DNA of 64,000 bases. It comes from Nitrobacter sp. NHB1 (GTDB lineage Bacteria; Pseudomonadota; Alphaproteobacteria; Rhizobiales; Xanthobacteraceae). Below the pieces are notes generated by a model. The model saw nothing but the letters and a program-made list of their open reading frames with translations, was not told the origin of the DNA and searched no databases. Positions 35,653 through 43,785 of this stretch are shown here, one piece after another; the stretch's first letter is position 1, and every line of letters begins with the position of its first letter. The position numbers were made by a program, and so were the translations under genes. The DNA lies in NCBI RefSeq assembly GCF_036964665.1, contig NZ_JBAMDA010000001.1:2270001-2334000 (forward strand), in the 5' to 3' direction.

Positions 35653-36516
35653 ATGCTGGATCTTGAGTTGTTGCGGAGTTTCGTGTCCGTCGTCGATGCT
35701 GGGGGCTTCACCCGTGCCGGTGAGCGCGTCCATCGCACCCAGTCGACCGTCAGCCAGCAGATCAAGCGGTTGGAGGACGACTTCGGCCGCCCCCTGCTCA
35801 ACCGCATCGGCAAGAAGGTCATTCCCACCGAGGACGGCGAGCGGCTCCTGGCTTACGCGCGGCGGCTTTTGGCGCTTGCGGAAGAAGCCCGCGACGTGCT
35901 GGCGCGGCCGAAAGGCGACGGCGTCGTCCGGCTGGGAATTCCCGAGGATTTCGCCGCCTATCGCCTGACCGAATTGCTGGCGAGTTTCATGCGGTCGCGT
36001 CCCGGCCTGCGGCTCGACGTCCGCGCCGACCAGAGCAAGTATCTCCGCCGCGACCTCGAACGCGGCGAACTCGACCTGGCGCTGCTCAAGCGGCCGGCCG
36101 GCGAGAAGGGCGGCATCAGCGCGTGGCCCGAGTTGGTCCATTGGGTGACGAGCAAGGTCCATCCCATCAATCCGGCAACCCACTCCGTTCCGCTGATCGG
36201 TTTTCCGCCGGGCTGCCTGTATCGGGCCGGCGCCATTCACGCCATCGAAAGCGCAGGCCGCGCCTGGCACATGGCCTACACCAGTTCGAGTCTTGCGGGC
36301 ATCCAGGCCGCGGTCGCCGCCGGCCTGGGTTTAAGCATTCTCTCGGAGATCGCGATTCAGCCCGGACATCGCGTCCTGACGGCGAAAGACGGTTTTGCGC
36401 CGATCGACAAGACCGAGGTTGCACTGGTCGCCGCGCCGGAGGCGAACCCGGCCACGCTGCGCGTTGCCGATCTGCTGGCGGATTTCTGCAATACAGTGCA
36501 GGCGAAAGCTGCGTGA
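35653..36516 (+). CDS. LysR-family transcriptional regulator
   Basis: 287 residues from MLDLELLRSFVSVVDAGGFT; an ATG four codons earlier is possible. N-terminal winged helix-turn-helix (FTRAGERVHRTQSTVSQQIK, RLEDDFGRPLL, 20-55), then a substrate-binding domain (VRLGIPEDFAAYRLTELLAS, and SSSLAGIQAAVAAGLGLSIL). Typical LysR activator, transcribed away from the EamA transporter gene. The inducing molecule is unknown. Confidence 0.94.
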   Translation: MLDLELLRSFVSVVDAGGFTRAGERVHRTQSTVSQQIKRLEDDFGRPLLNRIGKKVIPTEDGERLLAYARRLLALAEEARDVLARPKGDGVVRLGIPEDFAAYRLTELLASFMRSRPGLRLDVRADQSKYLRRDLERGELDLALLKRPAGEKGGISAWPELVHWVTSKVHPINPATHSVPLIGFPPGCLYRAGAIHAIESAGRAWHMAYTSSSLAGIQAAVAAGLGLSILSEIAIQPGHRVLTAKDGFAPIDKTEVALVAAPEANPATLRVADLLADFCNTVQAKAA

Positions 36517-36546
36517 AACGCTGAGCGGGAAAGCCATGGTTTAGGT

Positions 36547-36628
36547 GTCATTAGCGAGCGCAGCGAAGCAATCCAGAGAGTTACAAACAAAACTGGATTG
36601 CTTCGTCGCAAGTACTCCTCGCAATGAC
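36547..36628. repeat. Palindromic repeat, family A (copy 2)
   Basis: Arms GTCATTAGCGAGCGCAGCGA then AGCAATCCAG, and CTGGATTGCTTCGTCG ending GCAATGAC, in the 140-bp gap between the converging LysR and PdeM genes. Likely hairpin. Confidence 0.85.
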
Positions 36629-36656
36629 GGGAGCAACCGCTTTGACTTACAGCACT

Positions 36657-37340
36657 TCAATAACACCGCGCTGCGGCGATCGTGTGCATGCGCCTGTCGC
36701 CGAGTACATGCGCGATGAAATCGGCCGAGAAGAGTCTCGCGAACGCCTCGTCGCGAATGCTCAAACCTCCCGCGTAGGCGCCGAACGCCGGCATCACCAC
36801 GCGCGCGCCATCGCTTGCGAAACAGCGCCGCTCGATCGAACGGCCGCGCGTCGAAACCCGCGCCTTGGGATGCAGGTGGCCTGCGATTTCGCCGAATGCG
36901 CCGGTCGGTTCATGACGAAACACGATGCCGCCGACCGCGACCTCGCTCGCGACCGTGCCGCCGAGATCGTCCGGCAACGCCGGATCGTGATTGCCTGAAA
37001 TCCAGATCCAGTCGCGGCGCGCCTGCAAGGCCGAAAGCGCGTCGCGATCAGGCGCGATCAGGCGTTCATGCGCATCGCGATCGTGAAAACTGTCGCCGAG
37101 CGCGATCACCGTGCGCGGATCGAACCGTGCGACGACGGCCGCGAGCCGGCTCAGCGTTGCAACCGTATCGTACGGCGGCAGCAGCACGCCGCGGGCGGCG
37201 AAGCTCGAACCCTTTTCGAGATGCAGATCGGACACCACGAGCAGGCGCTCGTGCTCCCAGAACAGCGCACCCGAGAGATCGGCGAGCAGCGTAACGCCCG
37301 ATACGGTGACGTGCTCGCGCGTTGCACTCTCGTTCGTCAT
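36657..37340 (-). CDS. pdeM: Ligase-associated DNA-damage endonuclease PdeM
   Basis: 227 residues. Calcineurin-like metallophosphoesterase with the motif set VVSDLHLEKG, ALGDSFHDRD, SGNHDPALPDDL and IAGHLHPKA. These features and length match the family found beside an ATP-dependent DNA ligase, a Lhr-like helicase and an exonuclease in a bacterial DNA-damage operon. Here only the helicase lies upstream, separated by a composite repeat; the ligase and exonuclease are not in the window. Substrate specificity is inferred from family. Confidence 0.9.
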   Translation of the reverse strand: MTNESATREHVTVSGVTLLADLSGALFWEHERLLVVSDLHLEKGSSFAARGVLLPPYDTVATLSRLAAVVARFDPRTVIALGDSFHDRDAHERLIAPDRDALSALQARRDWIWISGNHDPALPDDLGGTVASEVAVGGIVFRHEPTGAFGEIAGHLHPKARVSTRGRSIERRCFASDGARVVMPAFGAYAGGLSIRDEAFARLFSADFIAHVLGDRRMHTIAAARCY

Positions 37341-37365
37341 GCACAGGAGCCTATTGCATACTCAT

Positions 37366-37483
37366 CGTCATTGCGAGCGAAGCGAAGCAATCCAGACAAG
37401 CCCCCACCTCGACCCGCCCCCGCAAGCGGAGGAGGGAGAAAGGGGACTGGATTGCTTCGTCGCTGACGCTCCTCGCAATGACG
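37366..37483. repeat. Composite palindromic repeat, family A (copy 3) with nested insert
   Basis: Outer arms CGTCATTGCGAGCGAAGCGA and CTGGATTGCTTCGTCG ending GCAATGACG as in other family A copies. The centre is replaced by a C-rich segment (CCCCCACCTCGACCC, GGAGGAGGGAGAAAGGGG) resembling the family D element at 53.3 kb. It lies between the helicase and pdeM genes. Confidence 0.82.
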
Positions 37484-37504
37484 ATTCAACCTGATCATCC
37501 TGCC

Positions 37505-40177
37505 TTAATCCCGCGCTATCGCCTCGCGCACCAGTTCCTCGGCGGCTTCCGCCAGCAGTTCATCCGACGCCTCGCCATAGATCGCCTCGCGGCCGATCTC
37601 CAGCATCACCGGAACCGCGAGCGGCGAAATGCGGTCGAGCGGCTTGTGGGTGATCCGGCCCCTGATCCGCGCTAGCATATCGCTCAGGCGGCGGATATCC
37701 AGCAACCCGGCCGCCGCATCGGCACGCGCCGCGCGCAACAGCACATGATCGGGCTGATGCTTGCGCAGCACGTCGTAGACGAGATCGGTGGAGAACAAAA
37801 CCTGCCGCCGGGTCTTCTCATCAGAAGTCGAACGCCGCGCGATCAGCCCGGAGATGATCGCGCAACTGCGGAACGTGCGCTTCATCAGCGCCGATTCCGC
37901 AAGCCATGCCTCGAGATCGTCGCCCAGCATGTCCGGATCGAACAGCGCATCGAGATCAAGCTGGCGCTGCCGGATCATCGACGAGATGTCGCCGAGCATC
38001 CAGATCGCCAGCGCATATTCGTTGGCGACGAAGCCGAGCGGCCGCACGCGCATCCGCTCCAGCCGCCGCGTCAACAGCATGCCGAGGGTCTGGTGCGCGA
38101 GCCGTCCTTCGAACGGATAGCAGACAAGGTAATGCTTGTCGGCGCGCGGAAAGGTCTCGACGATCATCTCGCGCGCATGCGGCACGCTCGAAAAATGCGA
38201 CTGCAGCGACAGCCATTCCCGCACCTGATCCGGTAAGCCGCTCCATGCGCGCTTGTCGTCGAGAAGGTTGCGCACGCGTTCCGCGAGATAGGTCGAGAGC
38301 GGAAACTTGCCACCCATATAGGACGGCACCTTTGGGCTCTCGTCGTTGGCGCGCAAGACGTAAACCTGATCCTCGACCAGCGCCTCGTAGCGCACGATCT
38401 CGCCGCCGAACACGAAAGTGTCGCCGGCGACGAGACCTTCGATGAAATATTCCTCGATCTCACCGAGCATCCGGCCGCCGCTTGCGATGGCACCGGTCGA
38501 ACCTTTACCTCTGTTTTGGCCGCCATGCCGCGAGCGCACCAGCTTCACCTTCAGCATCGCCTCCTCGACAATGGTGCCGACGTTGAGGCGATAGCTCTGC
38601 CGCACGCGCGGATTGGCGACGCGCCAGCGGCCCTCTTTGTCCTGCCTGATGCGGGCGAAGCGCTCATAGCTTTTCAGCGCATAGCCGCCGGTGGCGACGA
38701 AATCGATCACGTCGTCGAAGTCGGCGCGTGCGAGGTCCGCATAGGGCGCTGCGGTCCGCACCTCGTCGTAGAGCCGATCGGCATGGAACGGCTCGCCGCA
38801 GGCGCAGCCCATAACATGCTGCGCCAGCACGTCGAGCGCACCGGTGCGCAATGGCGGGGTATCCTGCGCGTTCTCGTTGACCGCGTCGATGGCGACGCGG
38901 CATTCCAGCACCTCGAATCGATTGGCCGGCACCAGCACCGCGCGCGAGGCCTCATCGAGACGGTGATTGGCGCGGCCAATCCGCTGCATCAGCCGCGACG
39001 CGCCTTTCGGCGCGCCGATGTTGATGACGAGATCGACGTCGCCCCAGTCGACGCCGAGATCGAGCGAGGAGGTGCAGACCACGCCGCGAAGGCGGCCTTC
39101 CGTCATGGCCTGCTCCACTTTGCGGCGCTGCGCGACATCGAGCGAGCCGTGATGCAGTGCTATGGCGAGACCGTCGTCGTTGATGCGCCAGAGATCCTGG
39201 AACAGCATCTCGGCCTGGCTGCGGGTGTTGACGAACACCAGCGTGGTCCTGTTGCGCTTGATGAGATCGTAGACCTCGGCCAACGCATGGCGCGCCGAAT
39301 GCCCGGCCCACGGCAGCCGCTCGCTTGTATCGAGCATCTCGACAATCGGGGCCGCGGCGCCGCCGGCCACGACGATATCGGCAGAGACAGCCTCGCCGCA
39401 CGGCTGCGGCACCAGAAATCGCGCCAGCGACTCCGGTTCCGCCACCGTCGCCGACAATCCGACCATGCGCATCCGCGGCGCCAGCCGCCACAGCCGCGCC
39501 AGCGCGAGTGACAACAGATCGCCGCGTTTCGAGGTCACCAGCGCATGGAGTTCGTCGAGCACCACGCGCTGCAACGACGAAAATAAAAACGGCGCATCGT
39601 CGGAGGCGAGCAGCAGCGCCATCTGCTCCGGCGTCGTCAGCAGGATGTCCGGCGGATAGCGCCGCTGCCGCTGCCGCCGCGACACCGGCGTATCGCCGGT
39701 GCGGGTCTCGACTTTGATCGGCAGCTTCATCTCTGCGACCGGCGCTTCCAGATTGCGGGCGATATCGACCGCCAGCGCCTTCAGCGGCGAGATGTAGAGC
39801 GTGTGGAGGCCGCGCGTCTTACTTCCCTCTCCCCTCGCGGGAGAGGGTGATCCGACGCGGAGCGGAGGATCGGGTGAGGGGGTGAACAAACCCGATCGTT
39901 GCCGAAGAAGCCCCCTCACCCGGTTCACCGCCTTCGGCGGCTCGCCACCCTCTCCCACGAGGGGAGAGGGAAAGTAAGAAAGCTCCACCAGCGTCGGCAG
40001 AAACCCCGCCAGCGTCTTGCCGGCACCGGTGGGCGCGATCAGCAGCACCGAGCGGCAGGCGCGGGCCTTTTGCAGCAACGCCAACTGATGCGCGCGCGGC
40101 GACCATCCTCGCGCCGCGAACCAGCGCAGGAAGCCCTCGGGCAGCGCAGGCTGCTCCTCGCGATCAGCAATTCCCAC
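37505..40177 (-). CDS. Ligase-associated DEXH-box DNA helicase (Lhr-like) with in-frame insertion
   Basis: 890 residues from a GTG (VGIADREEQPALPEGF); the frame is open another 50 codons upstream but that part looks non-coding. Motifs: Walker A APTGAGKT (near 50), DELH box (VVLDELHAL), GLSATV, VFVNTRSQAEMLF, TSSLDLGVDWG and QRIGRANHRL. The C-terminal Lhr-type region is complete. Matches the ligase-associated DNA-damage helicase family (TIGR04121), a 3'-5' DNA/RNA-hybrid unwinding type. Between motif I and motif Ia, residues about 67-120 are encoded by an inserted palindromic element (39818-39978) that keeps the frame. Without it the length matches the family. Upstream of pdeM. Confidence 0.92.
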   Translation of the reverse strand: MGIADREEQPALPEGFLRWFAARGWSPRAHQLALLQKARACRSVLLIAPTGAGKTLAGFLPTLVELSYFPSPLVGEGGEPPKAVNRVRGLLRQRSGLFTPSPDPPLRVGSPSPARGEGSKTRGLHTLYISPLKALAVDIARNLEAPVAEMKLPIKVETRTGDTPVSRRQRQRRYPPDILLTTPEQMALLLASDDAPFLFSSLQRVVLDELHALVTSKRGDLLSLALARLWRLAPRMRMVGLSATVAEPESLARFLVPQPCGEAVSADIVVAGGAAAPIVEMLDTSERLPWAGHSARHALAEVYDLIKRNRTTLVFVNTRSQAEMLFQDLWRINDDGLAIALHHGSLDVAQRRKVEQAMTEGRLRGVVCTSSLDLGVDWGDVDLVINIGAPKGASRLMQRIGRANHRLDEASRAVLVPANRFEVLECRVAIDAVNENAQDTPPLRTGALDVLAQHVMGCACGEPFHADRLYDEVRTAAPYADLARADFDDVIDFVATGGYALKSYERFARIRQDKEGRWRVANPRVRQSYRLNVGTIVEEAMLKVKLVRSRHGGQNRGKGSTGAIASGGRMLGEIEEYFIEGLVAGDTFVFGGEIVRYEALVEDQVYVLRANDESPKVPSYMGGKFPLSTYLAERVRNLLDDKRAWSGLPDQVREWLSLQSHFSSVPHAREMIVETFPRADKHYLVCYPFEGRLAHQTLGMLLTRRLERMRVRPLGFVANEYALAIWMLGDISSMIRQRQLDLDALFDPDMLGDDLEAWLAESALMKRTFRSCAIISGLIARRSTSDEKTRRQVLFSTDLVYDVLRKHQPDHVLLRAARADAAAGLLDIRRLSDMLARIRGRITHKPLDRISPLAVPVMLEIGREAIYGEASDELLAEAAEELVREAIARD
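39818..39978. repeat. Palindromic element (family D) inserted in frame in the helicase gene
   Basis: 161 bp with inverted ends of ~37 bp: left CTTACTTCCCTCTCCCCTCG then CGGGAGAGGGTG, right its near-complement ending GGGGAGAGGGAAAGTAAG (one base longer, one change). Each arm is itself a small hairpin (CCTCTCCC/GGGAGAGG). Both arms and the centre are read through in the helicase frame, giving a Pro/Gly/Arg-rich peptide that begins FPSPLVGEGG. The same kind of sequence is normally intergenic in this group; a relative is at 53.3 kb. Confidence 0.88.
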
Positions 40178-40469
40178 GCCCTCAGAGGTAGGCCGTCCCG
40201 CTTGCCCGGTCGAGGCCGGGAACGATGCGCACCGCGCCCCTCCCAAGGAGCGAATCAGCGAACACACGAACCGGCCGGGGTTCGGCTTCAGCGTGGCTGG
40301 AGATCGCAGGCGGAGCCGCGGTAGCACCCGGACTCGCCATGTCGCACGCTGATTTTGCAGGGTTTTCGGCCTTGCACGGCATCATTCCGGGCGAGTGTGG
40401 CTACCGAACCACAGACAAGCCACCCGTCGCAGCGTACAGTTCCGAAGTCATTTGAAGATGGGGACCATA
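40178..40469. other. Divergent spacer between helicase and outer membrane protein
   Basis: About 290 bp. Open frames on both strands continue into it but have no conserved product. It should contain promoters for both neighbours; none is convincing by eye. Confidence 0.45.
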
Positions 40470-41807
40470 ATGAAAAGAATTTTGCTCGGCGTTCTGCTGG
40501 CCGGCACCGCGATGAGCGCCCAGGCGGCCGATCTCGCACCGCGCCCCTACACCAAGGCTCCGGTGATGGCCCCGGTCTACGACTGGACGGGCTTTTACCT
40601 CGGCGTGAACGCCGGCCTCGGGCTCGGCCGCGACCGGGCTGTGAATGATTTCGGCGACGGCACGGGAAATTCAACGTATCTGCAGCCGCTCGGCGCGGTC
40701 GGCGGCGGCCAGATCGGCTACAACTGGCAGACCAATTCGTTCCTGGGCCCGATCGTGTTCGGCATCGAAGCCGACATCCAGGGTGCGGACATGACCGACA
40801 ATCGGACCAACGTGAACGGCATCCAGTACAACCAGAAACTCGACTGGTTCGGTACGGCGCGCGGCCGCATCGGCCTGGTCAACGGCCCGACCCTGACCTA
40901 CCTGACCGGCGGCTATGCCTACGGCAACGTCAATACGACGGGAGTCGCGGCCGGCGCACCGTTCGCGTTCAGCGGCAACCGCAGCGGCTGGACCTGGGGC
41001 AGCGGCGTCGAAGCCGCGCTCGGCGGCAACTGGACCGGCAAGATCGAGTACCTCTATGTCGATCTCGGCAACCGCACGGACGTGTTCGACGGCGGCACCC
41101 AGTCGCTGCATTCGGAACTGCGCGAGAATATCTTCCGCGTCGGCCTGAACTATCGCATCGGCGGCAACAGCGCCTATGCCCCGGTTGCGACCGCCAACTG
41201 GACCGGCCTCTATCTCGGCGGCAATGTCGGTTCCGGCACCAGCCGCGACCGCACCACGGTGACCAACGTTGCCACTGGCGACAGCGGGGCGTTCAATCTC
41301 GCCCCCGACGGCCTCATCGGCGGCGGCCAGATCGGCTACAACTGGCAGGCCGGTAACATCGTCTATGGCCTCGAGACCGACTTCCAGGGCTCGACGATGG
41401 AGGACAACAAGACCTACGTCATCCGCACGCCGGGCGCCTCGGTCGATCTCAATGCGAAGCTGCAGTGGCTTGGCACGGTGCGCGGCCGCCTCGGCTACGC
41501 GGTCGGCCCCTCGCTGTTCTACGCGACCGGCGGTTTCGCCTACGGCAACGTCAAGACCGCGATCAACACTGTCAGCTTCTCGGATACCCGCACCGGCTGG
41601 ACCGTCGGCGGCGGCATCGAGACGCCGTTCACCCTGCTCGGCCTGTTCGGCCCGAACTGGACCTCGACGACGGAATATCTCTACGTCGACCTCGGCCGCT
41701 CGAGCCACGATTTGGGGCCGGCCGTGCTGACAACCGGCGTGCAGGAGCATATTTTCCGCACCGGCCTGAACTATCACTTCAACACGCCGGTGGTTGCACG
41801 ATACTGA
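40470..41807 (+). CDS. Outer membrane protein with two tandem beta-barrel domains
   Basis: 445 residues from MKRILLGVLLAGTAMSAQAA (signal peptide). Two copies of an opacity/Omp25-31-type eight-strand barrel follow: about 35-232 and 240-445. Matching landmarks appear in both: WTGFYLGVNAG/WTGLYLGGNVG, GGGQIGYNWQ twice, LDWFGTARGRIG/LQWLGTVRGRLG, GGYAYGNVNT/GGFAYGNVKT and EYLYVDLG twice, each copy ending FR.GLNY. Related single-domain proteins in this group are about half the length, so this is a duplication and fusion. It ends with an aromatic-rich strand but the final residue is Tyr. A strong terminator follows. Likely abundant in the outer membrane. Confidence 0.92.
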   Translation: MKRILLGVLLAGTAMSAQAADLAPRPYTKAPVMAPVYDWTGFYLGVNAGLGLGRDRAVNDFGDGTGNSTYLQPLGAVGGGQIGYNWQTNSFLGPIVFGIEADIQGADMTDNRTNVNGIQYNQKLDWFGTARGRIGLVNGPTLTYLTGGYAYGNVNTTGVAAGAPFAFSGNRSGWTWGSGVEAALGGNWTGKIEYLYVDLGNRTDVFDGGTQSLHSELRENIFRVGLNYRIGGNSAYAPVATANWTGLYLGGNVGSGTSRDRTTVTNVATGDSGAFNLAPDGLIGGGQIGYNWQAGNIVYGLETDFQGSTMEDNKTYVIRTPGASVDLNAKLQWLGTVRGRLGYAVGPSLFYATGGFAYGNVKTAINTVSFSDTRTGWTVGGGIETPFTLLGLFGPNWTSTTEYLYVDLGRSSHDLGPAVLTTGVQEHIFRTGLNYHFNTPVVARY

Positions 41808-41844
41808 TCGCCGAGGCCCTGCCCTTAACGACTTCGGACTTCAA

Positions 41845-41875
41845 AGCCCCGGCCTCTCGGCCGGGGCTTTTTCTT
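41845..41875 (+). terminator. Terminator of the double-barrel protein gene
   Basis: AGCCCCGGCC-TCTC-GGCCGGGGCT, a perfect 10-bp stem, followed by TTTTTC. Confidence 0.93.
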
Positions 41876-41903
41876 TTGCAGATGCCAACGGAATCTTCGC
41901 GTC

Positions 41904-42455
41904 ATGCCCGATCTCGCGATCCGAGCCATTGATGAGGCCGACCTTCCCGCCGTCACCGCGATTTACGATCATGCCGTCCGTTTCGGGACCGCGACCTTCG
42001 AACTTGTTCCGCCCGATCTCACTGAGATGACGCAGCGCTTCGGCGCGCTCCGGAACGGCGGCTTTCCTTGTCTGGTCGCGGAACTGGCGGGGACCGTGGT
42101 CGGCTATGCCTATGCCGGTCCCTACCGGCCGCGGCCGGCCTATCGCTTCACCGTGGAGAACTCGATCTATCTGGCGCCCGCCATCCATCGTCGCGGCGTC
42201 GGGATACAGTTGCTGCGCCGCCTGATCGCCGAATGCGAGGCACGCAGCTATCGCCAGATGATCGCCGTGATCGGCGATTCCGCCAACGCAGGATCGATCG
42301 GCGTGCACGCGCGCGCCGGCTTTCAGATGATCGGCACCCATCCCTCGGTCGGCCTCAAGTTCGGCCGCTGGCTTGACACCGTGATGATGCAGCTCGCGCT
42401 CGGCGACGGCAGCGCGACGATCCCCGCCGGCGGGGCGACGCGCAACTCGGGCTGA
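41904..42455 (+). CDS. Phosphinothricin acetyltransferase-like GNAT enzyme
   Basis: 183 residues. GNAT fold with the Pat/Bar-type start AIRAIDEADLPAVTAIYDHA, then AGPYRPRPAYRFTVENSIYL, acetyl-CoA loop HRRGVGIQLL, and IAVIGDSANAGSIGVHARAG followed by FQMIG. Chromosomal members usually acetylate methionine sulfoximine or related amino-acid analogues; herbicide resistance should not be assumed. It starts 28 bp after the terminator of the previous gene. Confidence 0.88.
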   Translation: MPDLAIRAIDEADLPAVTAIYDHAVRFGTATFELVPPDLTEMTQRFGALRNGGFPCLVAELAGTVVGYAYAGPYRPRPAYRFTVENSIYLAPAIHRRGVGIQLLRRLIAECEARSYRQMIAVIGDSANAGSIGVHARAGFQMIGTHPSVGLKFGRWLDTVMMQLALGDGSATIPAGGATRNSG

Positions 42456-42572
42456 CGAAGAACGAACTTCGACGGTTCCGCGACGGGCCGCCGCACTTGC
42501 GCGCCCAGATCCGCAATTCCCATGTTCTGGGATGCCGGCCCGCTATCCCCGGGCGGCAGTTGAGGGACCCCG

Positions 42573-43499
42573 ATGAGCTATTTTCGTACCGCGATCCTGC
42601 TGGCAGGCCTCACCGGCCTGTTCATGGGCGTGGGTTATCTAATCGGCGGCGCCAGTGGCGCGATGATCGCGCTCGTTGTCGCGGCCGCGACCAATATGTT
42701 CGCCTACTGGAACTCGGACCGCATGGTGCTGTCGATGTACGGCGCCCATGAGGTCGATGCCGGCACCGCGCCCGACCTGCATCGGCTGGTGGCGGAGCTT
42801 GCCGCGCGGGCCGGGCTGCCGATGCCGCGCGTGTTCCTGATGGACAATCCGCAGCCCAACGCCTTCGCCACCGGCCGCAACCCGGAAAACGCCGCCGTCG
42901 CGATGACCACGGGTCTCGTGCAGTCCCTGCGCCGCGAGGAGCTGGCGGGCGTGATCGCGCACGAACTCGCGCACATCAAGCATCACGACACGCTGCTGAT
43001 GACGATCACCGCGACCATCGCCGGCGCGATCTCGATGCTGGCGCAGTTCGGCATGTTCTTCGGCGGCAACCGCAACAACAACGGGCCCGGCATCATCGGT
43101 TCGCTGGCGATGATGATTCTCGCGCCGCTCGGCGCCATGCTGGTGCAGATGGCGATCAGCCGCACCCGCGAATACGCCGCCGACGAGACGGGCGCGCGCA
43201 TCTGCGGCCAGCCGATGTGGCTCGCCTCGGCGCTGGCCAAGATCGACAATGCCGCGCATCAGGTGCCGAACAGGGAGGCGGAACGCGCCCCCGCCACCGC
43301 GCACATGTTCATCATCAACCCGCTGTCGGGGCATGGCATGGACAGTCTGTTCGCCACCCATCCTTCGACCGAGAATCGTATCGCTGCGTTGCAGAGACTC
43401 GCCGGGCAGTCCGGCAGCGCCGCCCCGGAGCCGAATCCGGCGCCCGCGCCGCATGGCCCATGGAACGGTGGGGCTCCCCGCCGCGGTCCGTGGGGTTAA
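42573..43499 (+). CDS. htpX: Membrane zinc protease HtpX
   Basis: 308 residues. M48B protease of the inner membrane that degrades misfolded membrane proteins. Two N-terminal helices ([20 protein letters not shown] and [16 protein letters not shown]), active site HELAH (H130, E131, H134), two further helices, and the third ligand region [19 protein letters not shown]. The C-terminal tail is Pro/Gly-rich. Monocistronic here. Confidence 0.96.
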   Translation: MSYFRTAILLAGLTGLFMGVGYLIGGASGAMIALVVAAATNMFAYWNSDRMVLSMYGAHEVDAGTAPDLHRLVAELAARAGLPMPRVFLMDNPQPNAFATGRNPENAAVAMTTGLVQSLRREELAGVIAHELAHIKHHDTLLMTITATIAGAISMLAQFGMFFGGNRNNNGPGIIGSLAMMILAPLGAMLVQMAISRTREYAADETGARICGQPMWLASALAKIDNAAHQVPNREAERAPATAHMFIINPLSGHGMDSLFATHPSTENRIAALQRLAGQSGSAAPEPNPAPAPHGPWNGGAPRRGPWG

Positions 43500-43785
43500 G
43501 GAGCGCGACGACCTTCAAGATCAACCGATGGAGGATGCAACGCCGGCGGACGTTGGTCGGCGGCGGTGCCGTCGCCCCGAGAGATCGTGGTCCTGAGATC
43601 GTGCGGCGAATTCGCCGCGCCGCTTGAAGTTGCCGGCCAGAAGGCGTTGGCAACCTACCTTGCCGCCTGCAAAATATAATGGAACCAAACGGCCGGATGC
43701 GGCGTTTTCCTCTGATTGTGACTCGGTATCCGGTGTGTGGGAATCGTCCCTGCGGATCGGCCTGCCCAACGACCTGTCCGTTTTG
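43500..43785. other. Spacer upstream of the multi-PAS kinase
   Basis: 286 bp. The kinase frame stays open through half of it, but that portion (MKLPARRRWQPTLPP) does not look like protein. No clear promoter or repeat. Confidence 0.45.
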
